From NCBI RefSeq assembly GCF_024360925.2, contig NZ_CP113517.1, positions 4,134,001-4,198,000 of the forward strand: a stretch of 64,000 bases of DNA, in the 5' to 3' direction. Shown in pieces: positions 35,369 to 46,057 of the stretch (position 1 is its first letter; every line of letters starts with the position of its first letter). Origin of the DNA: Methylomonas rapida (GTDB taxonomy: Bacteria; Pseudomonadota; Gammaproteobacteria; Methylococcales; Methylomonadaceae). The position numbers were made by a program, and so were the translations under genes. The notes beneath the pieces were generated by a model. The model was not told the DNA's origin and did no database searches. It worked only from the letters and a program-made list of their open reading frames with translations.

Positions 35369-37519
35369 ATGAATTATCCGCACAAAAAGCCATCGCAGAT
35401 CAAGGCACTGTATATTCACAGCATTCGCACCCTGACCGAATTGCTGGAAGCGCAAAATCGTACCCAGAGTTTCGACCGCGGCGTAATCGATCTGGCGATA
35501 CGCGAAGTGGAGAAGCTGGCCGAGAGCTTGCCGGCTTTATTCGATAACAACGATGCCAAGACCTTGACGGTCCAGCACGCCCAACGCTGCCGGACCGTGG
35601 CGGCCAGCCTGTCATTGCTGAATCGGCAGCAAACCAAGGAAGCACAGAAAAATCGCGGCTTGCTGAGTTCGTTGATCATGGAAACGCACGAACTGCTGCA
35701 GCGCATGGAATTGACGTTGATCGACAAAAGCCTGTTCGAGCGGCAGTCCGCGGTGCTGGAAAACATCATCCTGTCCCATGAAAAGGTCACACAGTGGAAG
35801 GAATTCGTGCAAGACATCCTGCTGGAATTTCATGGTTTTTTTCCCTTCAACTTCTTCACCATCGCGTTTACCGGCGAATCCGGCATCCACATTTATATCT
35901 ACTATCTGGGCCATTACTGTGAAAACACCAAGGAACGGGTACGCAAGCGCCTGGCGGAAAATTTGCTGGCGGAATTGAGCATATCCCCCGATTCGCTGAT
36001 CGAACTGGAAGAATTCGTCATAACCGACATCAAGCAGCAACGCGGTTTCGATGAAATCGAAACCATCACCGTCGCGGTACCCGACGAAAAAATAGGCGTC
36101 GGCGGGATTCTGGGCGTCAGCTATGCGTCGGGTTATCCCTTGACGGTGCAGGAACAAAGCATCATCCGCTCATTGCTGTCGGTGATGGTAATGGTGGTCG
36201 GCTCCAGCAAGACGCTGTCGCGCTCGCTGCAGGAATTGGCCTATTACGCCGAACACGACCCCTTGACCGGTTTGCACAACCGCCGCTATTTCAATGAAAT
36301 CCTGGAATACGAAATCGAACGCGCGACCCGCCACAACGATCGCTTTTCGCTACTGTCTCTGGATCTGGATAATTTCAAGAGCGTCAACGACAGCTTTGGC
36401 CACATGACCGGCGACCAGGTCCTGATGCATCTGGCGCAACTACTGAAAAAACAGCTACGCAAGGGGGACGTCGTCGTTCGCCTTGGCGGCGACGAATTTG
36501 CCGTGCTGCTGCCCGGCACGGATAGCGAAAGCGCCCTGCTGGTCGCCGAATCACTACGGGCAGCGGTACACGATTACGATTTCGTTCTGGAAGGACTGCA
36601 ACACCGCCATATCAATATCACCACCTCGATCGGCGTGGCCACCTTTCCGAACGACGCGCCGGTAATCACCGATTTGCTGAGCGGGGTTGATTTGGCCCTG
36701 TATCAGGCCAAGAGCGTCGGCAAAAATTTCGTCTGCCCGCTGCAAACTCTGGAAACATCCCTGGCCCAAAACAAAAAATTGCTGGGCTTGTCCGAAGTAC
36801 TGAAAAAAGCCCTGAAAGAAGAGCGCATCGTGCCGTATTTTCAACCCATCATGGCTTGTCAAAGCGGCGAATTGCACGCCTATGAGGCACTGGCTCGCCT
36901 GACCACCGAAACCGGCGAGATCATTTCCGCGGGCATGTTCATCGATGCGGCCGACAAGTACGGCATCAACCTGAACCTCGACCACATCATGCTGCGCAAG
37001 GTCACCGCCTTCATGGCCAATCACCAGGCGGCCACCGGGACGATGCCCACGGTATTCGTGAATTTGACGCCACAGGAAATCCAGCGCCGCGACATTTTGC
37101 AATATGCGGAAAACCTTTGCCTGCAATACGGCATTCCGCCGGCCAAATTGGTGTTCGAAGTCACCGAGCGCGAGGCCATCGGCGATTTGTCGAACATGCG
37201 CAAATTCTTGAGCAAATTGCGTGAAAAAGGCTTTGCCTTTGCATTGGACGATTTTGGCAGCGGCTACAATTCTTTCCATTATCTGCGTGAATTGCATTTC
37301 GAGTACGTCAAAATCGATGGCGCCTTCATTTCCAACATCCTGAATTCCAAGGTCGACAGTATTTTGATCGAAAACCTCAATCACCTTTGCCAGCAACTGG
37401 GCATGAAAACATTGGCCGAGTTTGTCGAATCCGAAGAAATCATGCTGAAATTACAGGCAATGGGCATAGACTATGCTCAGGGTTTCCATCTCGGCCTGCC
37501 GCGCGCCAATTTTCTTTAG
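35369..37519 (+). CDS. GGDEF-EAL c-di-GMP protein paired with the diiron sensor
   Basis: This soluble 716-aa protein has a helical, coiled-coil-like N-terminus (about 1-130) and a sensory region of GAF type (about 140-290). A GGDEF domain follows with [13 protein letters not shown] and [14 protein letters not shown], then an EAL domain with [32 protein letters not shown] and [13 protein letters not shown]. Both catalytic motifs are intact. It has no membrane helix, so the neighbouring diiron protein may be the input. The stop lies 4 bp before rlmH. Confidence 0.93.
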   Translation: MNYPHKKPSQIKALYIHSIRTLTELLEAQNRTQSFDRGVIDLAIREVEKLAESLPALFDNNDAKTLTVQHAQRCRTVAASLSLLNRQQTKEAQKNRGLLSSLIMETHELLQRMELTLIDKSLFERQSAVLENIILSHEKVTQWKEFVQDILLEFHGFFPFNFFTIAFTGESGIHIYIYYLGHYCENTKERVRKRLAENLLAELSISPDSLIELEEFVITDIKQQRGFDEIETITVAVPDEKIGVGGILGVSYASGYPLTVQEQSIIRSLLSVMVMVVGSSKTLSRSLQELAYYAEHDPLTGLHNRRYFNEILEYEIERATRHNDRFSLLSLDLDNFKSVNDSFGHMTGDQVLMHLAQLLKKQLRKGDVVVRLGGDEFAVLLPGTDSESALLVAESLRAAVHDYDFVLEGLQHRHINITTSIGVATFPNDAPVITDLLSGVDLALYQAKSVGKNFVCPLQTLETSLAQNKKLLGLSEVLKKALKEERIVPYFQPIMACQSGELHAYEALARLTTETGEIISAGMFIDAADKYGINLNLDHIMLRKVTAFMANHQAATGTMPTVFVNLTPQEIQRRDILQYAENLCLQYGIPPAKLVFEVTEREAIGDLSNMRKFLSKLREKGFAFALDDFGSGYNSFHYLRELHFEYVKIDGAFISNILNSKVDSILIENLNHLCQQLGMKTLAEFVESEEIMLKLQAMGIDYAQGFHLGLPRANFL

Positions 37520-37523
37520 CATC

Positions 37524-37988
37524 ATGCAAATTCATTTGATCGCCGTAGGCAACAAGATGCCGGACTGGGTGCAGCAGGGCTATAATGACTATGCCAAACG
37601 CCTGCCGCGCGAATGCGAATTGGTGCTGCGGGAAATCGCCCCCGACAAACGCCGAGGCGGCGACATCGCCCGCATCACCAAGGAAGAAGGCGAGCGCATG
37701 CTGGCGGCGCTACCGCCGCGCGCGCATATCGTCACGCTGGACATTCCCGGCAAGCCCTGGACCACCGAGGATTTGGCCAAGGCGCTCAAGCGCTGGCTAG
37801 GCAACGGCCAGCCGGTGGCTTTGATGGCCGGCGGCCCGGAAGGTTTGTCGCAGGCGGTCAAAGAAAGCGCGCAAGAATCGTGGAGTCTGTCTCCCCTGAC
37901 CTTTCCCCATCCCTTGGTGCGCGTGATCGTGGCGGAACAAATCTACCGCGCCTGGAGTCTTTTGAATAATCATCCTTACCACCGTTAG
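37524..37988 (+). CDS. rlmH: 23S rRNA pseudouridine-1915 N3-methyltransferase
   Basis: RlmH is a SPOUT methyltransferase acting on Psi1915 of 23S rRNA. The 154-aa protein begins [16 protein letters not shown]. It has [10 protein letters not shown] (knot cofactor loop) and ends [24 protein letters not shown], the family-diagnostic tail. Length equals the usual size. ATG 37524 comes right after the GGDEF-EAL stop; the overlapping upstream frame is not used. maf follows after 4 bp. Confidence 0.96.
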   Translation: MQIHLIAVGNKMPDWVQQGYNDYAKRLPRECELVLREIAPDKRRGGDIARITKEEGERMLAALPPRAHIVTLDIPGKPWTTEDLAKALKRWLGNGQPVALMAGGPEGLSQAVKESAQESWSLSPLTFPHPLVRVIVAEQIYRAWSLLNNHPYHR

Positions 37989-37992
37989 CCGC

Positions 37993-38568
37993 ATGTCCCC
38001 ACAAATCGTTCTGGCCTCCGCCTCACCCCGCCGCAGTGAATTGCTGAAACAAATCGGCATTCGCCATTTGGTCAAAGCGGTCGATATCGACGAAAGCCCG
38101 TGGCCCCACGAATCACCGCTGGCCTATGTGGAGCGTGTCGCGAATGAAAAATCGGCGGCCTGCCGGGCTTTATTGCAAAACGAGTTACCGGTCTTGGCCG
38201 CCGACACTAGCGTAGTCTGTGACGGTAACATCCTGGGCAAGCCTGAGAACAAACAGCATGCCATCGACATGCTGAACCAACTTTCCGGCCGGACTCATCA
38301 AGTTTATAGCGCGGTGTCGCTGCGTGGCGATCATCACTGGCAGGCCGTCAGCGTCAGCGAAGTCACCTTCAGGCACTTGCGCGACGATGAAATTCTGGCC
38401 TACTGGCAGACCGGCGAGCCGCTCGACAAGGCGGGCGCCTATGCCATTCAGGGTTTGGCCAGCATTTTCATCGAATCGATTACCGGCAGTTTTTCCGGGG
38501 TAATGGGTTTGCCGCTGTTTGAAACCGCACAACTATTAGCCAAGCAAGGGATTAAAATCATCGCATGA
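37993..38568 (+). CDS. maf: Maf/YhdE nucleoside triphosphate pyrophosphatase
   Basis: This 191-aa enzyme hydrolyses dTTP/UTP or modified pyrimidine triphosphates to monophosphates. Motifs seen are VLASASPRRSELL (phosphate loop), DESPWP, YVERVANEKS, VLAADTSVV (active-site Asp), GKPENKQHAIDML and KAGAYAIQGLASIFIE. These fit the YhdE subgroup. The stop overlaps the rng start as ATGA, the conserved maf-rng arrangement. Confidence 0.94.
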   Translation: MSPQIVLASASPRRSELLKQIGIRHLVKAVDIDESPWPHESPLAYVERVANEKSAACRALLQNELPVLAADTSVVCDGNILGKPENKQHAIDMLNQLSGRTHQVYSAVSLRGDHHWQAVSVSEVTFRHLRDDEILAYWQTGEPLDKAGAYAIQGLASIFIESITGSFSGVMGLPLFETAQLLAKQGIKIIA

Positions 38569-40019
38569 GTGAAGAAATTTTGATTAACGTCACCCCGCCC
38601 GAGACACGGGTCGCGGTGATCGAAAACGGCGTGTTGCAGGAACTGATCATCGAGCGCGTGCGGCAAAAGGGCCTGGTGGGCAACATATACAAAGGCGAAG
38701 TTTGCCGGGTTTTGCCGGGCATGCAGGCCGCATTCATCGACATCGGGCTGGAAAAAGCCGCGTTTTTGCATTTATCGGACTTCAATAGCCAGGAACTGGA
38801 AGGCGGTTCCGACAATATCGAGCATTATCTGAAAGAAGGGCAGAAAATCGTCGTGCAAGTCACAAAGGACCCGCTCGGCAATAAAGGCGCGCGTCTGACC
38901 ACCGATATTTCGATCCCGTCCCGTTATCAGGTCTACATGCCTTACGCCAGCAACTCCGGGGTATCGCAGCGCATCGAATGCGAGGAAGAACGCATCCGTC
39001 TTCGAGCCTGCATCGAAAGCTATCTGCAAAAACACACGGTACCCGGCGGCTTCATCGCCCGCACCGCGGCGGAATGCGTCGAAGAAGTCATTCTGTATTC
39101 CGACATGACCTTTTTGCACAAATTGTGGGAATCGATCCTGGAAAAAAGCCGCAAAGCCAAGGTCAAAACCTTGATACACGAGGACTTGCCGCTCAGCATC
39201 CGCACCTTGCGCGACTTATACAAGGAAGGCATCGAAAAAGTCCGCGTCGACTCCAAGGAAACCTTTTTGCGCCTGGTCGAGTTTGCCGAGACTTTCGTCC
39301 CCGAAGTGGTGCCGGTCATCGAGCATTATTCCGGCGAACGTCCGGTGTTCGACATCTATAACGTCGAGGACGAAATCAGCAAGGCGCTGGACCGCAAAGT
39401 GAAACTCAAATCCGGCGGCCACCTGGTATTCGATCAAACCGAATCGATGACGACGGTGGACGTCAACACCGGCGGCTACGTCGGCGGGCGCAATCTGGAA
39501 GAGACCATTTTCAAGACCAACCTGGAAGCGGCGCAAACCATATCCCGCCAGCTCAGACTGCGAAACCTTGGCGGCATCATCATCATCGATTTCATCGACA
39601 TGCAGAGCGATGACCACAAAAAGCAAGTGCTGGCGGCGCTGCAACGCAATCTGGAAAAGGACCACGCCAAAACCAAGATTACCGAAGTTTCCGCGCTGGG
39701 CCTGGTGGAAATGACGCGCAAGCGCACCCGCGAGAGCCTGGAACATATTTTGTGCGAACCCTGCTCCACGTGCGGCGGTCGTGGCGTGCTGAAAACCGCG
39801 GAATCGATTTGCCTGGAAATCTTCCGCGAAATCATCCGCGTGGTGCGCCAATACAGCGTGCAGCAAATTTTGGTGTTGGCATCGGAACAGGTCGTCGAAA
39901 TGCTGCTGGATGAAGAAGCCGACATGCTGGCCGAACTGGAAGTTTTTTTGAAAGTAGCCATTAAGATTCGGGCCGAAGCAGAATACAATCAGGAGCATTA
40001 CGACGTCGTCCTGCTGTAG
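38565..40019 (+). CDS. rng: Ribonuclease G
   Basis: RNase G is a single-strand endoribonuclease that matures the 5' end of 16S rRNA and degrades mRNA. The 484-aa protein has an N-terminal S1 domain (about 36-128, GNIYKGEVCRVLPGMQAAFIDIG). The 5' sensor and DNase I-like catalytic regions have TTVDVNTGGYVG and IIIDFIDMQ with the metal-binding Asp residues, and EPCSTCGGRG is the zinc-link. It lacks the long RNase E C-terminal tail. It overlaps maf by 4 bp. Confidence 0.96.
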   Translation: MSEEILINVTPPETRVAVIENGVLQELIIERVRQKGLVGNIYKGEVCRVLPGMQAAFIDIGLEKAAFLHLSDFNSQELEGGSDNIEHYLKEGQKIVVQVTKDPLGNKGARLTTDISIPSRYQVYMPYASNSGVSQRIECEEERIRLRACIESYLQKHTVPGGFIARTAAECVEEVILYSDMTFLHKLWESILEKSRKAKVKTLIHEDLPLSIRTLRDLYKEGIEKVRVDSKETFLRLVEFAETFVPEVVPVIEHYSGERPVFDIYNVEDEISKALDRKVKLKSGGHLVFDQTESMTTVDVNTGGYVGGRNLEETIFKTNLEAAQTISRQLRLRNLGGIIIIDFIDMQSDDHKKQVLAALQRNLEKDHAKTKITEVSALGLVEMTRKRTRESLEHILCEPCSTCGGRGVLKTAESICLEIFREIIRVVRQYSVQQILVLASEQVVEMLLDEEADMLAELEVFLKVAIKIRAEAEYNQEHYDVVLL

Positions 40020-40031
40020 GTACTGCATTTT

Positions 40032-43000
40032 GTGATTGGACATATTACCCGGGCTACCCGCCATCTGCTGTTTTGGTCGCTGATTTCGGCCGCCTTTCTG
40101 CTGAGCGCTGCGCGGATTTTTTTAGCCGGCTTGGACGAATATCAGCTCGAACTCGAAGATAAAATCCGCCAAGCCACCGACGTTCCCTTTAAGATCGGGC
40201 ACTTGGAAGCAGGCTTGCGCGGTTTCAACCCCGAGATCATACTGCGCGACATCCGCATCGAAGCCGAAGATCCGCAAAACAAGCCGGATTTGCAACTCCG
40301 GGAAATTCGGCTAGGCCTTGATTTCTGGCATTTACTGCTCTCCTGGGACCTGATGTCCGCCAGCCGGGTAACGCTGGTCGGCGCCAATGTCCACCTGACC
40401 CGCAAGGAAGACGGCAGTCTGGCGATCAAAGGCCTGCACGCCAGCGACGAGCAACCGCTCTGGTTGTTGCGCGGCCAACAGTACGAGATTCTCGACAGCC
40501 AAATTACATGGCAAGACCTCAAGCGCCATGGCCAGAAAGTTCATCTCGACCGCTTCGATGTGGTCCTGAAAAATCATTTTTCCGATCGAAGCCACGAGAT
40601 ACATTTGGTCAGCAGCCTGCCAAAGCAATATGGCGATTCATTTCGTATTTCCGCCCTCGTCAAGGGCGACATATTCAAAGCCGACGATATCGAAGGGCAG
40701 TTGTATATCGAAGGCACCGATCTGCAAGCGGCAACGTTGATCACCGGCGACTTGCCCCTGGGCCTGGATTTACGCTCCGGCGCTGGCGACATCAAAGTCT
40801 GGAGCGCCTGGAAACATTCCAGCCCCTATCAAATCGACGGCTACATTCAAGCGCAACAAATTGACATCAGCAAAAATCAAGGCAAACCCATCCACATGGA
40901 TACTTTCCAGGCCAGTTTTGCCTGGAGCGAAGACGATGGCCGCTGGCGCCTTGCCGGTTATGACGTCAATATCTTTACCCAGCGCCAGCGCTGGCCCGAT
41001 GGCGCCTTTTATCTGCAACAAGATACCGAGGGCAATCTGTCCGCTCTGATCAGGCAACTCGATCTGCCGGCGGCCATGCTCCTGGCACCTCTGATCGTCC
41101 CGACCGGACACGATCATGCCGAGTGGTTGAAACTGAATCCCACCGGCCGCCTGCGCGATGTCAGCCTCTTTGTCAGCCATGATCTGCAAAGCTACGCCGT
41201 TAGCGGTAGATTTGACGACCTGGGCACCGATCATTATGCCGCCATCCCTAAATTACGCCACTTGAGCGGACAACTCAGTGTCACCGACCAGTACGGCCAG
41301 ATCATTTTCGACAGCCACGATGTGGCCGCTGACGTCGATGGTCTATTCAGAAACACTGTCAGCATAAAGCTTTTGCAAGGTACGCTTCACTGGTGGCAAG
41401 ACGCCGAGGCCTGGCAGGTTTATAGCCATAATCTGGCCATAGACAGCCTGGACTTTCAAACCCTCAGCTCGCTGAACCTGCTCATTCCCAAGACCTCAGC
41501 CTCACCGGTGCTGGACATGCGTACCCACTTTGGCGGCTTCGAGGACATCAGCCAAGTCAAGAAGTATTTACCGGCCAAACTGATGGATGAGGACGCCGTC
41601 GCTTGGCTGGACGATGCCTTCATCAAAGGCAGGATCCGTCAGGGCGAAATGTGCATTCAGGGCGCGCTGGATCAATTTCCGTTTGTCACCGGACAGGGAC
41701 GTTTCGAAACCGTGTTTACGATCGAAAACGGGGAAGTGCAATTCAACGAAGACTGGCCGCATTTGCATGATTTATATGCCGATGTGCAGTTTCTGGGCGA
41801 GGACTTGCAAGTCGCGATTAGCGAAGGCCGCAGCGAAAAGGTCGATATTGATCAAGCCGTGGTGACGATACCGGCGCTGGCCGACAGTGAGCATGTGTAT
41901 GTGTGGGGGAAAGTGCGGGCCCAGATCATGGATGGCTTGGCATTTTTGCAGCAGTCGCCGCTGCGTCCACAAATAGAACCCGTTGCCAAAGTGCTCGACG
42001 GCGATGGCGAAACCCAAATCGACCTGGATCTGAAAATCCCGTACGCGGAAACCGTCCCGGTCAAAGTCAAGGTCGACGCGGAACTGAAGGGTGCGCAATT
42101 GACGTTAAAACCCATCAATCTGAAAGTCGACGGCATCAAAGGCATCTTGAACTTCACCGAAGACCGCATTGCCAGCGGCCCGCTCGAAGCACGCACCCTC
42201 GGCTACCCCATTCAAGGCAGATTGAGCAGCGATGAGCAGACGACCTACCTCGGCATAAACGGTAGCACCAGCTTTGAACGATTGAAAAAGCAATTTGCCT
42301 TTTTGCCGAATGACGTCGCCAGCGGCTCATTTTCGTATCAAGCCAGACTCGCCCTGCCCTACGCGGCGGAACAACCCGGCCAGCTCAACATTACCACCGA
42401 TTTGAAGGGGGTTGCGATCAAGGCCGAGAACGGCCTGGCAAAAACCAGCGACGAAGAGATGCCGTTAAGACTGAATTTTCAGCTCGACGCTGGCAACCTG
42501 CTACCGCTACAGCTGCATTATGGCAAGCAGCTACAGGCGGAATTGCTGATCGACAAAAAGCGTGAAAGCCTGTTCTCAGGGCATCTGGTTTTGGGTCAGG
42601 GTCAAGCTTCCCGCTATGGCAAAGAAGGTCTGAAAGTCGACATCAGGCAAGCGACATTCGACCTGTCCCAAGCCCTGAGCAGCTTTGGCAACCCCGAGCA
42701 ATCCAGATTTCCGCAAATCAGGGAAATCGCCATCGATACGCCGCAGTTGATTTGGCAAGGCCAGTCGCTGGGCGCCTTCACTGGCCGCTTGCAACACCAG
42801 GACCAGGCGTGGCAAGGCGAACTCAATAGCGCCATGGCTAAAGGCGCCTTCCATATTCCCAATCAATTAGGTGGCAATAACCGCATCTTGCTGGACATGG
42901 ATTACTTGAATCTGTCAGAGTTGAGCAACTTCCATCTGGATGCCGCGGAAAACGCCGTTACCGAGTTGCCGCTGATAGACATCAACAGCCGGCAGTTACT

Positions 43001-43826
43001 ATGGCGTACTGTCGACTTAGGTGAGTTGAGACTACAAACCGAACGTCTAGGCAACGGCATACATTTCAAGAAAATCCAATTGCATAACGGCAGCAGTAAA
43101 ATCGATGTAACGGCCGATTGGCTGAAGCTGGATAGCGGTACCGCCACGCAGGTCAAAGGGAGCCTGGACATGGAGAATTTCGGCAAGTTTCTCTCGCGAT
43201 TGGGCTATACCGACGACATCAAGGAGACTTCCGCCAACATCAGTTTCAAAGGCGGTTGGCACGGCGGCCCGCATCAGTTCGCGATGGATAGACTAAACGG
43301 TTTCCTGCAACTCGATCTGAAAGATGGCCGCATTTCCAGCATAGAACCGGGCTTTGGCCGCTTGCTGGGGTTGATTGCGATGGAACAATGGGTTAAACGC
43401 TTGAGCCTGGATTTCAGCGACGTCTATCGTCAAGGTTTGGCTTTTGACGAGATCAAGGGGCATTTCAAAATCAAGAATGGCCTGGCCTTTACCGACGATC
43501 TGACGATAGATGCCGTGGCCGCCACCTTCACCATCGCAGGCTTTACCAACCTGGTCGACAAGACCATAGATCAACGGGTCGCGGTAGTACCCAAGAGTTC
43601 CGATGCCTTGCCCATTGCTGGTACAATCGTGGATGGTATCGCCAGCATCATCACCCAAGTCGTCACCGATGATTATAAAGAAGGTTACTTTTTCGGCTCC
43701 AAATACAAATTATCGGGCAACTGGGGCAATGTCGAAGTCACCCCCCTGCACGACGAAGACGGCTTACTGAACAAAACCTGGCGCGGCCTGACCGATTTCG
43801 GCTGGCTGGATTCCATCACCGAGTAA
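40032..43826 (+). CDS. yhdP: YhdP family AsmA-like protein
   Basis: This 1264-aa protein has an N-terminal membrane anchor (about 12-33) and a very long periplasmic beta-rich body of AsmA/TamB type. It opens with RQATDVPFKIGHLEAGLRGFNPEIILRDI and closes with the DUF3971/AsmA-2 region (NLVDKTIDQRVAVVPKSSDALPIAG). YhdP homologues are thought to help move phospholipid to the outer membrane. GTG 40032 is the start with 12 bp from the rng stop. The order maf-rng-yhdP is conserved in gammaproteobacteria. Confidence 0.92.
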   Translation: MIGHITRATRHLLFWSLISAAFLLSAARIFLAGLDEYQLELEDKIRQATDVPFKIGHLEAGLRGFNPEIILRDIRIEAEDPQNKPDLQLREIRLGLDFWHLLLSWDLMSASRVTLVGANVHLTRKEDGSLAIKGLHASDEQPLWLLRGQQYEILDSQITWQDLKRHGQKVHLDRFDVVLKNHFSDRSHEIHLVSSLPKQYGDSFRISALVKGDIFKADDIEGQLYIEGTDLQAATLITGDLPLGLDLRSGAGDIKVWSAWKHSSPYQIDGYIQAQQIDISKNQGKPIHMDTFQASFAWSEDDGRWRLAGYDVNIFTQRQRWPDGAFYLQQDTEGNLSALIRQLDLPAAMLLAPLIVPTGHDHAEWLKLNPTGRLRDVSLFVSHDLQSYAVSGRFDDLGTDHYAAIPKLRHLSGQLSVTDQYGQIIFDSHDVAADVDGLFRNTVSIKLLQGTLHWWQDAEAWQVYSHNLAIDSLDFQTLSSLNLLIPKTSASPVLDMRTHFGGFEDISQVKKYLPAKLMDEDAVAWLDDAFIKGRIRQGEMCIQGALDQFPFVTGQGRFETVFTIENGEVQFNEDWPHLHDLYADVQFLGEDLQVAISEGRSEKVDIDQAVVTIPALADSEHVYVWGKVRAQIMDGLAFLQQSPLRPQIEPVAKVLDGDGETQIDLDLKIPYAETVPVKVKVDAELKGAQLTLKPINLKVDGIKGILNFTEDRIASGPLEARTLGYPIQGRLSSDEQTTYLGINGSTSFERLKKQFAFLPNDVASGSFSYQARLALPYAAEQPGQLNITTDLKGVAIKAENGLAKTSDEEMPLRLNFQLDAGNLLPLQLHYGKQLQAELLIDKKRESLFSGHLVLGQGQASRYGKEGLKVDIRQATFDLSQALSSFGNPEQSRFPQIREIAIDTPQLIWQGQSLGAFTGRLQHQDQAWQGELNSAMAKGAFHIPNQLGGNNRILLDMDYLNLSELSNFHLDAAENAVTELPLIDINSRQLLWRTVDLGELRLQTERLGNGIHFKKIQLHNGSSKIDVTADWLKLDSGTATQVKGSLDMENFGKFLSRLGYTDDIKETSANISFKGGWHGGPHQFAMDRLNGFLQLDLKDGRISSIEPGFGRLLGLIAMEQWVKRLSLDFSDVYRQGLAFDEIKGHFKIKNGLAFTDDLTIDAVAATFTIAGFTNLVDKTIDQRVAVVPKSSDALPIAGTIVDGIASIITQVVTDDYKEGYFFGSKYKLSGNWGNVEVTPLHDEDGLLNKTWRGLTDFGWLDSITE

Positions 43827-43877
43827 AAACACAGAAATTTTGGCTCTACCTAAAAAATAATAAGCAAAGGACAATCT

Positions 43878-44696
43878 ATGACAATCTGCGCTGCGATTCA
43901 AATGGCGTCCGGGCCGCAAGTCAACGCCAATCTGCTCGAAGCCGAAAAGCTCATCGCCGAAGCCGCCAAAGCCGGCGCCAAGCTGGTGGCCCTGCCAGAA
44001 AATTTTGCCATCATGGGCATGAACGAATACGACAAAGTCGCTGTGCGGGAGAAGGATGGAGAAGGTCCGATTCAAGACTTTTTGTCCTCATTAGCCAAAA
44101 AATATGGCGTTTGGGTCATTGGCGGCACCCTGCCGATGATCGCCACGGCCGACAACAAAGTCCGCGCCAGTTGCCTGGTGTACGACGACCAGGGACAACG
44201 CCTGGCGCGCTACGACAAGGTTCATCTATTCGACGTCAGCGTGCCGGATTCGACCGAAGAATACCGCGAGTCCGACTCAGTCGAAGCAGGCTCCAAGCCA
44301 GTCGTGATAGACAGCCCCTTTGGCCGCATCGGCATCGCCGTTTGCTATGATTTACGCTTTCCGGAATTCTTCCGCCCCATGGCCCGAAAAGGCCTGGATA
44401 TCCTGGTCATCCCTTCGGCGTTCACCGCCAAAACCGGCGCCGCGCATTGGGAAGTTTTATTGCGCGCCCGCGCCATCGAAAACCTGTGTTACGTGATAGC
44501 TCCCAATCAAGGTGGATTCCATGTCAACGGCCGCCAAACCTATGGCCACAGCATGATTGTCGATCCCTGGGGCGTCGTGCTGGACTGCTATAAGACCGGC
44601 CCCGGTTTCGTCAGCGCGGATATCGACAAAGCCCGACTGGAAAAAACCCGCACCGCTTTCCCTGCACTTGAACATCGCCGCATTTTCTGCGAGTAA
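43878..44696 (+). CDS. Nitrilase-superfamily amidohydrolase (Nit1/deaminated glutathione amidase type)
   Basis: This 272-aa carbon-nitrogen hydrolase has a complete Glu-Lys-Cys triad: Glu in ALPENFAIMG, Lys in RYDKVHLFDV, Cys in AVCYDLRFPEFFR. ENLCYVIAPNQGG and GHSMIVDPWG are typical of the Nit branch that removes deaminated glutathione. AAGGA precedes ATG. It follows yhdP, as the nit gene does in Pseudomonas-like clusters where tldD comes next; here a lipoprotein gene follows instead. Confidence 0.92.
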   Translation: MTICAAIQMASGPQVNANLLEAEKLIAEAAKAGAKLVALPENFAIMGMNEYDKVAVREKDGEGPIQDFLSSLAKKYGVWVIGGTLPMIATADNKVRASCLVYDDQGQRLARYDKVHLFDVSVPDSTEEYRESDSVEAGSKPVVIDSPFGRIGIAVCYDLRFPEFFRPMARKGLDILVIPSAFTAKTGAAHWEVLLRARAIENLCYVIAPNQGGFHVNGRQTYGHSMIVDPWGVVLDCYKTGPGFVSADIDKARLEKTRTAFPALEHRRIFCE

Positions 44697-44701
44697 GCAT
44701 T

Positions 44702-45280
44702 ATGTTGAAACACATGGTTTATGGTCTGCCCGTGCTGTTGCTTATGGGTTGCGCCGACACCTCCGACCGTTATCGCGATACTCACCAACTGGAATTACCG
44801 CCCGAGCTGCCGATCGATCATACCCACTCGCAGGCAGCCGTTGGCATGGACGATCTAAAACCCAAATCATCGGCGCTAGCAAACTTAATCGCTTTCGAGG
44901 ACGATGGCAGCAAGCCCTTGCTGACACTGAAAACCCGACCCGACCGAGCTTGGGACATGGTGGCTGTAGCACTGAAAATCAGCAACATCGAAGTGCTGGA
45001 CAAAAACCGCGAAGAAAATCGTATCCAAGTGCGTTACGATCCAGACACCGCCGGCAAGGAAGAAAGCTTGCTCGACATATTCGCCAGCGATAATTACGCC
45101 GAAGCCGAATACCTCATCACGCTACAAGAAGATATCCTCGGCATTCGAGTCAATGCGGCGCTCGCCAAACCCGACGAACTCGAATACGGCGACGATGCCT
45201 CGGCTGAATTGTTGCGATTTCTGCATAAAGTCATCGATGAAAAAATCATCAATCGAGAACCGAATAAAAGCGAGGAGTAA
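44702..45280 (+). CDS. BamC/NlpB-like outer-membrane lipoprotein, short form
   Basis: This 192-aa lipoprotein has a lipobox LLLMGC with Cys17 as the lipidation site. An early extended region DRYRDTHQLELPPEL resembles the BamC segment that contacts BamD. One helix-grip domain follows (TRPDRAWDMVAVALKISNIEVLDKN). E. coli BamC is about 340 aa with two such domains, so this one has a single domain. It may serve in the Bam outer-membrane assembly complex. It starts 5 bp after the nit gene and converges on moaC. Confidence 0.68.
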   Translation: MLKHMVYGLPVLLLMGCADTSDRYRDTHQLELPPELPIDHTHSQAAVGMDDLKPKSSALANLIAFEDDGSKPLLTLKTRPDRAWDMVAVALKISNIEVLDKNREENRIQVRYDPDTAGKEESLLDIFASDNYAEAEYLITLQEDILGIRVNAALAKPDELEYGDDASAELLRFLHKVIDEKIINREPNKSEE

Positions 45281-45290
45281 TATCTTCGCT

Positions 45291-45773
45291 CTAGCCTAGC
45301 CGCCAATGGCCCGACTTGCCGCCAGATTTTTCCAGCAACCGCACCCCTTGGATCACCATGCCGCGGTCAACGGCTTTGCACATGTCGTAAATGGTCAGCA
45401 ACGCGATTTGAGTCGCCATCAAGGCTTCCATCTCGACTCCCGTCTGTCCATTGGTTTTAACAGTAGTCAAGCAATGCACTCGATTAGCCTCTGGCTGCGG
45501 TTGCAATTGAATGTCGACATGCGTAATCGGCAACGGATGGCACAATGGAATCAAGTCCGCGGTTTTTTTGCTGGCCATGATGCCGGCAATCCTGGCTATG
45601 CCCAACACATCGCCTTTCTTATGATTGCCTGCCATAATCAGGGCCAGTGTATCCGGCAGCATCTCGATAAATCCTTCGCAGATCGCTGCGCGCTGGGTGA
45701 CCGCTTTGTCGCCGACGTCCACCATATGGGCTTCACCGGCGCTGTTGAAATGACTGAGAGCTGAGTTGGACAT
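45291..45773 (-). CDS. moaC: Cyclic pyranopterin monophosphate synthase MoaC
   Basis: MoaC converts the MoaA product into cyclic pyranopterin monophosphate. The 160-aa protein shows [35 protein letters not shown], the metal- and substrate-binding [27 protein letters not shown] and [14 protein letters not shown] 45773 (MSNSALSHF) is preferred over an in-frame codon at 45782. It is divergent from moaD across a 49-bp gap. Confidence 0.95.
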   Translation of the reverse strand: MSNSALSHFNSAGEAHMVDVGDKAVTQRAAICEGFIEMLPDTLALIMAGNHKKGDVLGIARIAGIMASKKTADLIPLCHPLPITHVDIQLQPQPEANRVHCLTTVKTNGQTGVEMEALMATQIALLTIYDMCKAVDRGMVIQGVRLLEKSGGKSGHWRLG

Positions 45774-45822
45774 ATTCCGCACTGTGGGTAGAAATTTTCA
45801 TTGTATTATCGGGGGAATGATC

Positions 45823-46056
45823 ATGTCGATTAAAGTCCGCTATTTCGCCAGCCTGAAAGAGCTTGTCGGCCGTAGCGAAGACAAGCTACTGGTTTCCGCG
45901 CCACTGTCGGCTCGTGCCGCATGGCAACAGCTCAATCCGGAATTGAATATGCCCGATGCGGTATTGGCGGCGGTAAATATGAGCTATATCGAGCTAGATA
46001 GCGAAGTCAGGGATGGTGACGAACTAGCGTTTTTCCCGCCAGTCACCGGAGGCTGA
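45823..46056 (+). CDS. moaD: Molybdopterin synthase sulfur carrier subunit MoaD
   Basis: This 77-aa ubiquitin-fold protein ends FFPPVTGG; the C-terminal Gly-Gly is adenylated and thiocarboxylated to supply sulfur for molybdopterin. MSIKVRYFASLKELVG is the typical start. ATG 45823 is chosen because GGGGGA lies 7-12 nt upstream. moaE begins 1 bp after its stop. Confidence 0.94.
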   Translation: MSIKVRYFASLKELVGRSEDKLLVSAPLSARAAWQQLNPELNMPDAVLAAVNMSYIELDSEVRDGDELAFFPPVTGG

Positions 46057-46057
46057 C

